A stretch of 64,000 nt of DNA, taken from positions 9,396,501-9,460,500 of the forward strand of contig CM072344.1 in assembly GCA_036874045.1 (NCBI GenBank), read 5' to 3'. The DNA comes from Cymodocea nodosa. Its lineage: Eukaryota; Streptophyta; Magnoliopsida; Alismatales; Cymodoceaceae. The number at the start of each line of letters is the position of its first letter. Position 1 is the stretch's first letter. The notes below the pieces were generated by a model. It saw nothing but the letters and a program-made list of their open reading frames with translations, was not told the origin of the DNA and searched no databases. Made by a program: the position numbers and the translations under genes. Below, in pieces: positions 46,360 to 58,673 of this stretch.

Positions 46360-47815
46360 GTAAAGCTCGAGTAGTCCTCTACTCTGACTTCTTCCATAAT
46401 TCCAAAGGAGCTTTTTGGTGTTTTAAGAATAGGTTTCATTCTTTGTCCATTTACTTTAAATATATTCTAATTTTTAGAATTTTCAATTTCAATAGCTCCA
46501 TAAGGATAAATATTTTGAACTATCTAAGGTCCTGCCCATCTAGATCTTAATTTTCCTAGATGGTTATTGAGTCTAGCCATATAAAGATATACTTCTTGTC
46601 CTATTTCAAAGCTTTTTGGAATAATTTTTCTATCATGCCAGAATTTAATTTTCTCTTACAGTCTTCAAATAAGCTTCATTTCTAAATTCTTCTAATTCAA
46701 TTAATTACATTTTTCTATTTTCAGCATCTTGATTTAAATTAGTGTTCAAAGTTTTTAATGCCCAATAAGCTTTATGTTCTATTTCAACAGGTAAATGACA
46801 ACTTTTTCCATATACTAGCCTAAAAGGTGACATACCTAAGCTTGTTTTATAAGCAGTTCTATAAGCCCAAAGTGCATCTATCAATCTATTAGCTCAATCT
46901 GTTCTAGTAGGATTTACAACTTTTTCTAAGATTAACTTAATTTGTTTGTTAGCACTTTCTACTTGTCCACTTGTTTGCAGATGATATGATGTTGCAATTT
47001 TGTGGTTTACTCCATATTTCTTCATTAAGGCTTCAAAACTTCTATTACAGAAATGAGTTCCTCTATCACTGATCATAGCTTTAGGTATTCTAAATCTAGC
47101 AAATATATTTGTTCTTATAAATTGTATTACCACTTTGTTATCATTAGTTTTTGTAGGAATAGCTTCTATCCACTTAGATACATAATCCACCCTTAACAAT
47201 ATGTAATTAAATTGATTAGACATAGGAAATGGACCCATAAAATCTATTCCCCATACATCAAAGATTTCAACCTCAACAATAGGATTAAGAGGCATCATAT
47301 TCCTCTTTGATATTCTTCCTATTTGTTGACATCTTAAACAACTTAAGCAATATTTATGAGCATATTTGAATAGTGTTGGCCAATAAAACCCACATTGCAG
47401 AATTTTTGCAGCAGTTTTCCCTAAACCAAAATGCCCTCCATAAGCTTGGTCATGATAGAAAGACAATATGCTCGGATATTCAGTTTCTGGAACACACCTC
47501 CTTAAAACCAGATCAGGACATTTCTTAAATAAGTATGGGTCTTCCCAATAGTAATATTTTACTCTTGAGAAAAATAATTTCTTATCCTGTCTATTCCAAT
47601 CCTTAGGTGTTAAACTAGTAACTAAGTAATTAACTATGTCTACATACCAAGGCATTGTGTTGATGGTCATTAATTGTTCATCAGGAAAATTATCCTTAAT
47701 TTCAATATTTGATTTTTCTATTTGTAATCTTGATAAATGATCTACTACTACATTCTCACAACCTTTTTTATCTTTAATTTCTAGATCAAATTCTTGTAAT
47801 AATAATATCCATCAG
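46360..47815 (-). pseudogene. GypA-4 integrase remains
   Basis: Gypsy integrase on the minus strand. The zinc-binding region has DQAYGGHFGLGKTAAKILQ with CLSCLRCQQIG. The core has VWGIDFMGPFP, YVSKWIEAIPT, ISDRGTHFCNRSFEAL, and YHLQTSGQVESANKQIKLIL carrying the glutamate of the DDE triad. The C-terminal end (46560-46365) has chromodomain-like or GPF/Y-type text around LRSRWAGP and FKVNGQRMKP. It follows RT-RNase H, as required for Ty3/gypsy. Broken. Confidence 0.92.
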
Positions 47816-47820
47816 ATCAA

Positions 47821-49881
47821 TCAAGGTTTAGTCTCTTTTTTCTTTATTAAATGTTTTAAAGCTGAATGATCTATGTATACTATTACTTTAGCTCCAATCA
47901 GATATGATCTAAACTTTTCTAAGGCAAACACAACAGCTAATAATTCTTTTTCAATAGTTGTGTAATTAACTTGAGCATCATTTAAGGTTTTGCTTGCATA
48001 ATGAATAACTCTAGGAGATTTTTCTATCTTCTGTCCCAACACTGCTCCTACAGCAAAATCAAATGCATCGCACATTAATTCAAATGGATGGCTCCAATCA
48101 GGTGCTTGAATTATAGGAGTTGAAATTAAGCTAGTCTTAAGTCTGAAAAATACTTCCTTACAATTTTTATCAAAGTTAAATGGGACATCTTTTAATAGAT
48201 TAGTTAAAGGTCTAGCTATTTTGCTAAAGTCTTTAATAAATCTTCTATAAAAACCAGCATGTCCTAGAAATGATCTAATACCTTTTACTGATTTAGGTTC
48301 TGGTAGATTAGATATTACTTCTATTTTAGCTTTATCTACTTCCAACCCTTTCCTAGAAACAACATGCCCTAAGACTATTCCTTGTTTAACCATGAAGTGA
48401 CATTTTTCCCAATTTAAAACTAGATTTTTTTCCACTAAGCGTTTTAATATTTGGTCTAAATTGCTTAAACAAACTTCATATGAGTTGCCATATACAGTAA
48501 AATCATCTATAAATATTTCTAAGAAATCTTCAGTCATTCTAGTAAATATGCCCTGCAAACACCTTTGAAAGGTAGCTGGTGCATTGCATAATCCGAATGG
48601 CATTCTCTTAAAAGTATAAGTTCCATTAGGACAGGTGAACGTTGTTTTCTCTTGATCCTCTAATGCTACTGGAATTTGATTATAACCTGAATACCCATCT
48701 AGGAAACAAAAATATTCTTGCCCTGCTAATCTTTCTAGCATTTGATCTATAAAAGGTAAGGGAAAATGATCTTTCCTAGTCACAGCATTCAATTTTCTAT
48801 AGTCTATACATACTCTCCAGCCTGATTGAATTCTAGTAGGTATCAAGTCTTGACTTTCATTCCAAATAACTGTTAATCCTAATTTCTTGGGAACTACATG
48901 GATTGGGCTAACCCACGAGCTATCAGAAATCGGATAAATTATGTCATTATCTAACCATTTCACTATTTCCTTCTTGACTACTTCTTTAAGTTTTAGATTT
49001 AATCTCCTCTCAGGAATTCTAACAGGTTTAGCATTCTCTTCTAAATATATGTGGTGACAGCATAATGTTGAACTTAACCCTTTTATATCAATCATAGTCC
49101 ATCTTATTGCTTTTTTACAACTTTTTACTACATCTTTTAATTTAGCTATTTGATCCTCTTTTAAATCTGAAGTAATAATGATTGTACAAGTTCGTTTATC
49201 TTCCAAAAATATATAGGTTAATTCAGGAGGTAAAGGTTTTAATTCTAAATGCTGCCCATCAGAAGCTAAAGTTCCTAATTGAACATCATCATTTTCTAAA
49301 TTAATTTCTTCTAGATCTCCTTCTATATTTATGCTTTCACTTTCTTCTAAAATTTTAGAATTGATTTGCCTATTTAATTCTTCTTGAATCACATCATCTA
49401 ACATATCTCCTTCATCCTCTAAAAAGTCTTTGGTATGTAAGGACATTTCTAATTCCTCAAACCTTTTGAAAATATTTAATTGAGTATCTTCATTACCATA
49501 TGCTAACTTCATTACTCTAGTTTTAATTAAGACATCCTCTATTTTTCCTCTAGGGTATCTTATACTTCTATCAGCTAATTGAATAACCGTACTAGTAGGA
49601 GTTAAGCTTTCTAATCCTATGGATGCAAATATATCACTTGGCATAACATTTATACCTACACCTAAGTCTATTAAGGTTCTTTCTAGAATGGTATTTCCTA
49701 TGGTGCATGATATAACAGGGATTCCAGGATCAAATAACTTTTTAGGAATTTGTGGTAGAAATAGGGAACTACTTTGCTCAGCTAAAAAGACATTTCTAAG
49801 AACTTTTCGCTCTCTTTTCTTAGTACACCAATCCTTCAAAAATTTAGTACAAGGTGACATTTTCTGCAATAGATCTAACAA
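47821..49881 (-). pseudogene. GypA-4 protease, reverse transcriptase and RNase H
   Basis: 686-codon open stretch. The protease-like region is at residues about 45-110 (ISCTIGNTILERTLIDLGVG, PSDIF, LADRSIRYPRGKIEDVLI), as in Athila/Tat. RT follows: VNKEIVKWL-like text, ISDSSWVSPIHVVPKKLGLT, GWRVCIDYRKLNAVTRKDHF, PFIDQMLERLAG, FLDGYSGYNQI, TFKRMPFGLCNAPATFQRCL, and the active site IFIDDFTVYG. RNase H is marked by FELMCDAFDFAVGAVLGQ, YASKTLNDAQVNYTTIEKEL and YIDHSALKHLI. It is the longest open frame in the window. Part of a fossil element that is broken elsewhere. Confidence 0.95.
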
Positions 49882-49899
49882 AGGAATGTTAACTTGTAC

Positions 49900-50851
49900 T
49901 TTTTCAAAAATTTCTCTGATTTTTTCTTGTTTTTCAGGTATTGTTTGTTGTAATCATTCAGGATAGGGTGCTAAAGATTTTGATTTCAAAGATTCTTTTT
50001 CTTTCGTTTGATTTGTTTGATCATTTTTAGCTTCATTAGAAGATTCAGATTGTTCTTCAGTGATTTCTAGATTTTCAGCTATTACATTTTCATTATCATT
50101 TTGATTTTTACTCTTATCCACCTTCATATCATTTTCATTTTGAGTTCTTGGTGGTATATCAGTTCTAGATCTTCATTACTCTTATGATGTTTTTGTATAT
50201 CATTTTCGTAATTATGATCTTCAATTGGTTTTAGTTTTAAAGTGCATTTTTTAAATTCTCTTGCATTAATATTTTCTGTTTGCTGTATATTTTGCAAATT
50301 ACACAGGTTTATAACATTATAATTTTCATTATCCTATTGCATAACTTGTATTTTCATTGTATATTCGTCTAATGCTTTTAATTTTCTTTCTAGATCATCT
50401 AATCTCATTGCATTCAATTTTTGATCAATTTTCATTATGGTTTTTTAGTTTCGTAAATTATATCCTTTTTAGGTTCTGAATATGCTTCCTTATAATTTAA
50501 TTGGTTGACTTCTTGTTGCTGACACATAAAGTATTCCAGTTTGTCAAGGTTTTGCTCTATACTACGCTCCAGTCTGTCATGCCTATCCCAAACTTCTGTG
50601 TCTCTTAACATATTACACATTCTATACTGACCATCAGTTGGGTAAACTATAGGATTCTCATACTCGACTCTATTATATTGAGGATAATTCATTTGTTCTT
50701 CATGGGATCTAACCATTTGTAAACGTCTCAGTTTCAAACAGTCAGAAATGTCATGTCCTTCAGAATTGCAGAATTCACATATGCTAATTACAAGTTTTAG
50801 AAATCTTTGAGCATAAGCATATGCCATATTCTCAATTGCAAAAGAAAACAC
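49900..50851 (-). pseudogene. GypA-4 5' ORF with CCHC zinc knuckle
   Basis: First coding region after the PBS. It starts MFSFAIENMAYAYAQRFLKL at 50851. The CCHC knuckle CEFCNSEGHDISDC is at residues about 27-40, and polar text follows (RSHEEQMNYPQYNRVEYENP, FMCQQQEVNQLNYKEAY). Further downstream, Lys/Glu/Asn-rich sequence leads to the protease. It acts as a nucleocapsid-type region, but no capsid domain precedes it; that domain sits at 42034-42640. GypA-5 has the same layout (58026-58583). Broken. Confidence 0.8.
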
Positions 50852-50895
50852 ACAACACTCTAGCTATTAAAACGAAAAAGCTCTAACAGTTGCTT

Positions 50896-50958
50896 ATATC
50901 TATTCAATTCAATTCTAGTCAATTCAATTCAATTCCCCGACAATGGTGCCATAAAACT
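50896..50958 (-). other. GypA-4 PBS and leader GAATT repeats
   Basis: Element sense: LTR end CAAACA, AGTTTTA, then TGGCACCATTGTCGGGG, a decayed form of the TGGCGCCGTTGTCGGGG PBS used by Athila/Tat elements. GAATT repeats follow (50896-50936). In GypA-5 the PBS is at 58649-58666. Confidence 0.85.
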
Positions 50959-53166
50959 TGTTTGTGTTTTCCCAACACGACACCAGAATATCTGATTATA
51001 CCTCCAATAACGTACTAGAAAAACTTGGATTTGTTACTTCTGTTTTTACTTAGTTAATTTATCTTTATGCCTATTCTTTCTTTTAGAAGTAAACAAACAA
51101 CCTTTAATACAATTTAGATATTAATTCCAATTTGTACTTTAACAGCAAGTGCATAGTGTCTATTGTATCAATGTGCAAGTACAGGTCGATCCCATAGGGA
51201 ATTGCTGAAGAACTTGAGAACTGTTCGTTTGTTAACAATCAAATTTATAAATTCAATAAGCTCTCCATTGAATTACAATTAACTCAACGGACAAAGTTTG
51301 TTGAGTTAGCCATAACTCAACGAACTAACCTCATGGACTTAAGTTAACTCCACGAGCCTGTATTTTCTTTTTAATACTGCTATTTACAGAGGAATTCGAC
51401 CAACCATTGGGCGATTCCATAGATTGTAAATAACATCAATTAAGCTCTTTAATGTTAGTTAACATTGGATTTATCATTAAACAATATTAACATTCAGATA
51501 ATTCAAACAGTAACCATTAAAATCTTTAAGTCTTTTGAACGAATCAATTTCAGTAAACTGTAAAACTAAAACAACATAAAACAATCACAACACTAACAAA
51601 GGTAACCTTAATCATGATACAACACAAACAATACAACACTCAAATACAACATACAAACATAGATAAATTATTTTTGGTATTTTTGTTTTAATATGAACAT
51701 GGAAATGGGCGAAAGGTGAAATGTAAAGTAATCCACTCGATAGTAAATACTTCTGACACTACTTGCAACGCAATTACACCACTGAAAATTAAACCACTTA
51801 CAATTCTGTCTCCTCTCCCTATAGAATCACGAGTCCAGAATTGCAAGATAATCTCCTCTTCAGCATACAGGCATCAACCCGAAGCCAAGGCTAAAAGCTT
51901 TACAATCTCCTGAAATATGAGTCGGCACTTGGTGAAAATGGCTTCCCTTCCTGCGATGCGATCACTCCTCACAGTGGTTATCAGGCACTATGTTTGGCTT
52001 GGAATCGACCCGACATCAAGAAAGTATTCTCACAAACCTCCGATGGTTGGTGATTATGGTGGTGGTAACGATGGTTGGTGTGATACTTCGGAGAATCGCC
52101 GATACTGTCTGCAAAAAGCTCGGTGCTCCTCCTCTGTATACACTGGTTGTCCATCGATCACACACTTTTCTTCTTTTTCTTCTTTTCTTTTATATTTCTT
52201 CAGTAGTAACTGCTTCTTCTTGAATGGTCGGTTGGATTTCCTTCATTCATATCAACGGCGATGCTTTCTTCTCCCTACGCGATACGTGCAGTCGTGATTT
52301 TTCTTCCAATTGTCTTGTTTCTGCAACCGCTATAGTGGCATATTAGAAAATAAATAGTCCGTGGAGTTACAGATAACTCAACGGTCTTTCTTCGTTGATT
52401 TAACTATAAAACACATGCATAAATTTAACTATCCGATACTCAGGTGCATTTCGGATACTTATAAACTTAACTATCCAATGCTCAGATGCATTTCGGATAG
52501 TTACAAATAACTCACTGATATATAACTTAAGTAAATCTACCAGATCTCGACACATGTCAGCAGCAGTTTAATAATAAAAGAAACATTTCAGAGAGTTACA
52601 AAGCTAACTATCCGATGCTCAGATGCATTTCGGATAGTTACAGCTAACTCACCGAAAGTCCACTTAAGTTACTTTACCAGAACATGACACGTGTCCTCAG
52701 CTATTTTATAAATAAAAAGAGATTTCGAAGGGTTACACATATAATTGTCCGATGCCCAACTGCAATTTCAAATAGTTATAGATAACTCACCGAAAGTTCA
52801 CTTAAGTCATGCATTATGGTTTCGACACGTGTACTTTAGGAAATAATAAAATATTCTTTCAAAACATAACTATCCGACATGTTCAGTCTGTTAAACATAA
52901 CTATCCGAATATGTTCGGTATGTTAAACATAACTGTCTGAATTATTAGAAAATTAGGATACTTAAGAATTTCACAACCTACAACTTATCGATAGTTCAGA
53001 AATGTACTAAATTAACATTAATTCCCCAAAATTAAGCAGATTCTTCAATTAAAGCATATAACAGTGCAATTATAACATAATGGCTTAATTCTTATATGAT
53101 AAGCTAAATATTATGCAATTAACCATCATTTAACCGTTAATAATATGCACCTTTTCATTCTAAACA
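50959..53166 (-). repeat. GypA-4 5' LTR
   Basis: 2208 bp, pairing with 38252-40469. It carries the U3 dyads and G-boxes (52380-53000), the antisense ORF (51917-52297) and the TAACTCAACGGAC dyads (51281-51355). The right target duplication CTGGC follows. Confidence 0.93.
51917..52297 (+). other. antisense ORF in GypA-4 5' LTR
   Basis: 126 codons, MSRRL-type start (MSRHLVKMASLPAMRSLLTV) and PPMVGDYGGGNDGWCDTSEN. Partner of 39198-39638 in the other LTR. The two differ at scattered residues but stay in frame over the shared part. Function unknown. Confidence 0.45.
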
Positions 53167-53171
53167 CTGGC

Positions 53172-53437
53172 CCTCTGAAACTAAAGGCATGAGAGCTTTT
53201 AGTGTAAAAGATTTGCAAAAATTTCAGGCCATGCATCAACCTCAACGATAACAACAACAACCTAACTGTACAGAACACATACAACCACAACAGCCAAGTT
53301 ATTCAGATCAAGTACAACAGCAACCCCAACTACCTCCTTCCCTAGATGATGTACTTAACGACATCAGAAATGATATTAGGCATCCAGGAGATAAAATATG
53401 TAATGCTATAAGTGATATACTTAGGAGGGATAATTAA
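53172..53437 (+). pseudogene. CopA-2 accessory gene, Gln-rich C-terminal ORF
   Basis: Continuation of CopA-2 after GypA-4. ATG at 53189 (MRAFSVKDLQKFQ) to TAA at 53435-53437, 83 codons, with glutamine-rich text and the tail DDVLNDIRNDIRHPGDKI. It matches 5337-5591 in CopA-1. The neighbouring target duplication proves it was contiguous with 38251. Confidence 0.6.
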
Positions 53438-53975
53438 ATGTCAAGTCATTTGTCTGTTTGCTTGTTTCTGAATACAAAATGTAATGTTTGTATTTATTGT
53501 TTGATTCATTGAACAATACATTTTTCTGTAAATGGTTCAATTCTTATTTATGTTTATAGAAAGTTGAGCTGTATACACTTATCTCCTAATTTATATATTG
53601 TGTAACCATCTTTTTGATTAATGACAAAAAGGGGGAGAAATGTTATAAATTCAAAAGAAGAAGATGATTATGATTTTAATTACATATATTATAAAGGGAG
53701 ATGATATTTAAGTGGTTATAACATATGATAATGTAATCTAAAAGAAAATTATGTGGTTATTAAAATCTGAAAGATACTTATGTAATTATTGACATCTGAA
53801 AGTTTTATTTCTGAGAGGTGAATTTTTACACAAACAATAGAAATAAGCTTAAGTGAACTTAAGTCAACAAACTTGTTTGTTGAACTAAAAATTTAACCTA
53901 ACGAAGGTGCTTTGTTGAGTTATATACTTCATAATTGATTTAATATGGTTTTGTCATCATCAAAAAGGGGGAGAT
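53438..53975 (+). repeat. CopA-2 3' spacer and polypurine tract
   Basis: AT-rich spacer with two AAAAAGGGGGAGA purine tracts: one at 53627-53639 after GATTAATGAC, and the terminal one at 53961-53975 next to the LTR. An AGTCAACAAACTTG / TTTGTTGA dyad lies at 53871-53885. Two PPT-like tracts before the 3' LTR are in keeping with Sireviruses. Confidence 0.8.
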
Positions 53976-54557
53976 TGTTGACTATTTTGTTTTGATGATG
54001 TGTGCTGAATGAAAGTAATCATATTTGCTCAATTACTATTGCTTGTGAAAGGAAATTAAGAACATCAATTAATATAGAAAAAGCTTACTGATATAAATAC
54101 TTGTCTGTATTGGATCTGAAATTATACAAAGTTAAATAACTAGTCGTTTCATTGCATTAATTTCTCATTTAACTAAACGTTAAGTTAACGTGTGTTTTTA
54201 TTGAAAAGCATGATATGTTTTAAAGTTATATTTTCTGTATCATGAATAGTGCACGTTTAGATAACTTGTTAAGTTAGAGTGTTATTTGTATAGAGGTCAC
54301 GTGAGAACTCGTTAAGTTAGTGGCTTAAAGGTTAAAATAAGTCACGTGAGAACTCGTTAAGTTAGTGAATAAAAGAAGAGACGAACTCGTTAAGTTAGTG
54401 AATAAAAGAAGAGACGAACTCGTTAAGTTAGTGTTGTACACATGGTGAAATTAAAGGTTACGAATGTTATATTATATCACATGAAGTGCACATGTTTAAC
54501 TTGTTAAGTTAACATAACTAAACACGTTGAGTTGCTATATTGAACACTAAGGCAATG
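53976..54557 (+). repeat. CopA-2 3' LTR, first part
   Basis: Starts TGTTGACTATTTTG. It contains the ACGTGAGAACTCGTTAAG repeats and a 33-bp tandem duplication (54361-54393 and 54394-54426, GTTAGTGAATAAAAGAAGAG start). It ends in the target duplication CAATG (54553-54557) of GypA-5. The LTR resumes at 60871. Confidence 0.9.
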
Positions 54558-55378
54558 TGTTTGGGTTTTCCTAGCACTACACTAGAAAAACTTGGATTTG
54601 TTACTTCTGTTTTTACTTAGTTAATTTATCTTTATGCCTATTCTCTCTTTTAGAAGTAAACAAACAACCTTTAATACAATTTAGATATTAATTCCAATTT
54701 GTATTTTAACTGCAAGTGCACAGTATCTATTGTATCAGTGTGCAAGTACAAGTCGGTCCCATAGGGAATTGCTGACGAACTTGAGAACTGTTCGTTTGTT
54801 AAAAATCAAATTTATATATTCAATAAGCTTTCCGTTGAATTATAGCTAACTCAACGGACTAAGTTCGTTGAGTTATGGATAACTCAACGGACTAACCTCG
54901 TGGACTTAAGTTAACTCCACGAGCCTGTCTTTTCTTTCTAATACTGCTATTTACAAAGGAATTCTGCCAACCATTGGGCGATTCCACAGATTGTAAATAA
55001 CATCAATTAAGCTCTTTAATGTTAGTTAACATTGGATTTATCATTGAGCAATACTAACATTCAGATAATTCAAATAGTAACCATTAAAATATTTACGTCT
55101 TTTGAACGAACCAATTTCAGTAAACTGTAATACTAAAATAAACATAAAGCAATCACAACAGTGACAAAGATAACATTAATCACGATACAACACTCAAATA
55201 CAACATACAAACATAGATAAATTGTTTTTGGTATTTTTGTTTTAATATGAACATGGAAATGGGTGACAGGTGAAATGTAAAGTAATTTCACTTGACAGTA
55301 AATACTTCCGACACTACTTGCAACGTGATTACATCACTGAAAATTAAACCACTTACAATCTTGTCTCCTCTCCCTATA

Positions 55379-56991
55379 TGTTGAGTATTTTTGTTTTGAT
55401 GATGTGTGCCGAATGAAAATAATCGTATTTGCTCAATTACTATTGCTTGTGAAAAGAAATTAAAATCATCAATTAATACAGAAAAAGCTTACTGATATAA
55501 ATACTTGTCTGTATTAGATCTGAAGTTAATAACTAGTCGTTTCGTTGCATTAATTTCTCATTTAGCTAAACGTTAAGTTAACGTGTGTTTTTATTGAAAA
55601 GCATGATATGTTTTAATGTTATATCTTCTGTATCATGAACAATGCACGTTTAGACAACTTGTTAAGTTAGAGTTTTGTTTGTATAGAGGTCACGTGAGAA
55701 CTCGTTAATTTAGAGGCTTAAATGTTAAAATAGGTCACGTAATAACTCGTTAAGTTAGTGAGTAAAAGAAGAGACAAACTCGTTAAGTTAGTGTTATACA
55801 CGTGGTGAAATTATAAGTTACGAATGTTGTATTGTATCACGTGAGGTGCACATGTTTAACTCGTTAAGTTAACATAACTAAACACGTTGAGTTGCTATAT
55901 TGAACACTAAGGCAACGCGTTAGGTTAGCGTTATAAACTTAAGTTGTTATTTTTGCACGTGGTAAAATTCTTATTATAAAAACATTTGTTTATTACTGGT
56001 TCGTTGAGTTATCATAAAACAATGGAGATGGTTCGTTGAGTTATCATAACACAACGGAGATGGTTCATTGAATTAGCATAACACCACGAACTTAGTTCGT
56101 TGAGTTAGCTACAGTACTTGTCACGTGAAATGGCACATGAGGAACTCGTTAAGTTAGAAACGTTAAGTTATATATATACTTGTGTTACTCGTTTAGTTAA
56201 CATTAAAGTAACGACTTCTTATTACACTGATGAAAAACTTTTAGACGAGAAAGTTTATTTTGCAGGAAATTTTTCAGAGATCCAGGACTAATGATTGAAG
56301 AAAATTCGAAATATAAACGTAGGTTAGAACGTGTGTGTTTCGATGAAGGAAAAAGAAAAGACGTGGAGAAGTGGAAAACTGGTGGTGGTTAAATGTGAAG
56401 GATATGCATGAAATGAAGATACAGTATAAAAGGCATAGAATTATCGTTGATCAATTTATCCTTGCACACAAAACGAAAAATCTTTTCAAGGATCAAACCA
56501 TCCCTACACACCAAAAGAAAAATCTTTTTCAAGGATCAAAAACACCTTCTCAGGGAAAATCTCTCAAGTGGAAGAAAGTTTAGTGAAGCATAAAAAGGTA
56601 AGATTTTCGTCGTTGAAGATTTGAAGTATCAGAAGAAAGCAAATTCGGTGAAACATGAAAAGACAAGATATTCGTCACTGAAGAATTGCTGAAGAAGAAA
56701 AAGAAGAAGAAGAAAGATCTCAAATAGGGAGAAAAGTTTTAAATTCCGCAAATTAGTTTTCTTTGTTTGTAGTTATGAAATTGTTTAGATGATACATGGT
56801 ATCGAAATATAATTGCATCTACAATTTCTGAGGAGAATTGAATTGTATATTGTAATTGAAACCTTGAATAAAAATGATTTTATAAAAACAATGTCTCGAC
56901 TTGTTTTTGAGTTTTAAAGTTTCAATTATATATCAGAAAATATTAAAAATACACAATTCACCCCCCTCTTGTGTAGCCATATGATCCTACA
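55379..56991 (+). mobile_element. CopA-3: solo LTR, TSD CTATA
   Basis: 1613 bp, TGTTGAGTATTTTTG to GATCCTACA, flanked by CTATA at 55374-55378 and 56992-56996. It contains the U3 ACGTGAGAACTCG boxes, a small tandem repeat of TTCGTTGAGTTATCATAA type (56000-56065) and the (GAA)n tract (56695-56715). Youngest layer of the right-hand nest. Confidence 0.95.
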
Positions 56992-57089
56992 CTATAGAAT
57001 CGCGAGTCCAGAATTGCAAGATGATCTCCTCTTCAACATACAAGCATCAACCTGAAGCCAAGGCTAAAAGCTTTACGATCTCTTGAAAT

Positions 57090-57386
57090 ATGAGCCGGCG
57101 CTTGGTGAAAATAGCTTCCCTTCCCGCGACGCAATCACTCCTCATAGTGGTTGTCAGGCACTGTATTTGGTGCGGAATCGACCCAACATCAGGCAAGTAT
57201 CCTCACAGACCTCCGATGGTTGGTGATTATGGTGGTGATGATGGTGATGATGATGGTTGGTGTGGTACTTCAGAGAATTGCGTCGCCGATCCTCCTCTAC
57301 ACACACTATCCGCCCATCGATCACAAACTTCTTCTTTTTTTCTTCTTTTCTTTTATATTTCTTTAGTAGTAACTGCTTCTACTTGA
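57090..57386 (+). other. antisense ORF in GypA-5 3' LTR
   Basis: 98 codons, MSRRLVKIASLPATQSLLIV, then a GDYGGDDGDDDGWCGTSENC block three codons longer than in GypA-4, in frame. Otherwise as the other copies. Confidence 0.45.
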
Positions 57387-57528
57387 ATGGTCGGTTGGAT
57401 TTCCATCATTTGTATCAACGGTGATGATTTCTTTCCCTACGCGATACATGCAAACGTGGTTTTTCTCTTCCAACTGTCTATTCCTGCAACCGCTACAGTG
57501 GCATATTAGAAAATATATAGTCCGTGGA

Positions 57529-58673
57529 GTACACCAATCCTTAAGAAATTTAGCACAAGGTGTCATTTTCTGCAATAGATCTAACAAAGGAATGTTAACT
57601 TGTACTTTTTCAAAAATTTCTCTGATTTTTTCTTGTTTTTCAGGAATTATTTGTTGTAATATTTCAGGATAGGGTGCTAAAGATTTTGATTTCAAAGACT
57701 CTTTTTCTTTCAGTTGATTTGTTTGATCATTTTTAGCTTCATTCGCAGATTCAAATTGTTCTTCAGTGATTTCTAGATTTTCAGCTATTACATTTTTATT
57801 ATCATTTTGATTTTTACTCTTATCCACCTTCATATCATTTTCATTTTGAGTTCTTGGTGGTATATCAGTTCTAGATCTTAATGTTACACATACATCTTCT
57901 AGATTTTCGTTACTTTCATGATGTTTTTGTATATCATTTTCGTGATTATGATCTACAATTGTTTTTAGTTTTAAAGTGCATTCTTTAAATTCTCTTGCAT
58001 TAGTATTTTCTGTTTGCTGTATATTTTACAAATTATGCAAGTTTATAACATTATAATTTTCATTGTCCTGTTGCATAACTTGTATTTTCATTGCATTTTT
58101 GTTTAATGCTTTTAATTTTGCCAGATCATTTAATTTCATTGCATTCACTTGTTGATCAATTTTCTTTATGGTTTTTTCAGTTTCGTAAATTATATCCTTT
58201 TTAGGTTCTGAATATGCCTCCTTATAGTTTAATTGGTTGACTTCTTGTTGTTGACACATAAAGTATTCCAATTTGTCCAGATTTTGCTCTATACTATGCT
58301 CCAGTCTGTCATAACTATCCCAAACTTCAATGTCTCTCATCATATTACACATTCTATACTGGCCCTCAGTTGGGTAAACTATAGGATTCTCATACTCGAC
58401 TCTATTATAATGAGGATAATTCATTTGTTCTTCATGGGATCTAACCATCTGCAAATGTCTCAGTTTCAAACAGTCAGAAATATCGTCTCCTTCAGAATTA
58501 CAGAATTCACATATGCTAATTATAGGTTTCAGAAATCTTTGAGCATAAGCATATGCCATATTCTCAATTACAGAAGAAAACACACAACTCTGGCTATTGA
58601 AACGAAACAGCTCTAACAGTTGCTTATATCAATTCAATTCAATTCAATTCCCCGACAACGACACCATAAAACT
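57529..58673 (-). pseudogene. GypA-5 internal part: CCHC ORF, leader and PBS
   Basis: Minus-strand ORF 58583-58026 (MFSSVIENMAYAYAQRFLKP; knuckle CEFCNSEGDDISDC; then EVWDSYDRLEHSIEQNLDKL and KKIDQQVNAMKLNDLAKLKA). A second open piece at 57833-57363 (MKVDKSKNQNDNKNV, EKIREIFEKVQVNIPLLDLL, KFLKDWCT) corresponds to the region just before protease. The GAATT leader and PBS follow at 58632-58666. Again no capsid domain lies between the PBS and the knuckle. Broken. Confidence 0.8.

Larger units (their letters stand above)
38252..53166 (-). mobile_element. GypA-4: Ty3/gypsy element with both LTRs, TSD TTGGC/CTGGC
   Basis: 14.9-kb minus-strand Athila/Tat-like element. LTRs at 50959-53166 (5') and 38252-40469 (3'); target duplication TTGGC (38247-38251) and CTGGC (53167-53171). 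Internal parts in element order: PBS (50958-50935), CCHC ORF (50851-50435), protease and RT-RNase H (49881-47821), integrase (47815-46360), accessory gene (45802-43650), spacer (43640-42661), gag capsid-like ORF (42640-42034), 3' spacer and PPT (40480-40470). PR-RT-RH-INT order defines gypsy. The first roughly 105 LTR bases differ at about 8 places by eye, of similar age to CopA-1. It looks complete in outline but has several breaks. Confidence 0.93.
54558..57528 (-). repeat. GypA-5 3' LTR portion, split by a CopA solo LTR
   Basis: 54558-55378 and 56992-57528 are one GypA LTR portion, separated by the CopA-3 solo LTR. The dyads TAACTCAACGGAC / TTCGTTGAGTTA lie at 54847-54920. The antisense ORF falls in the second part. 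Confidence 0.88.
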
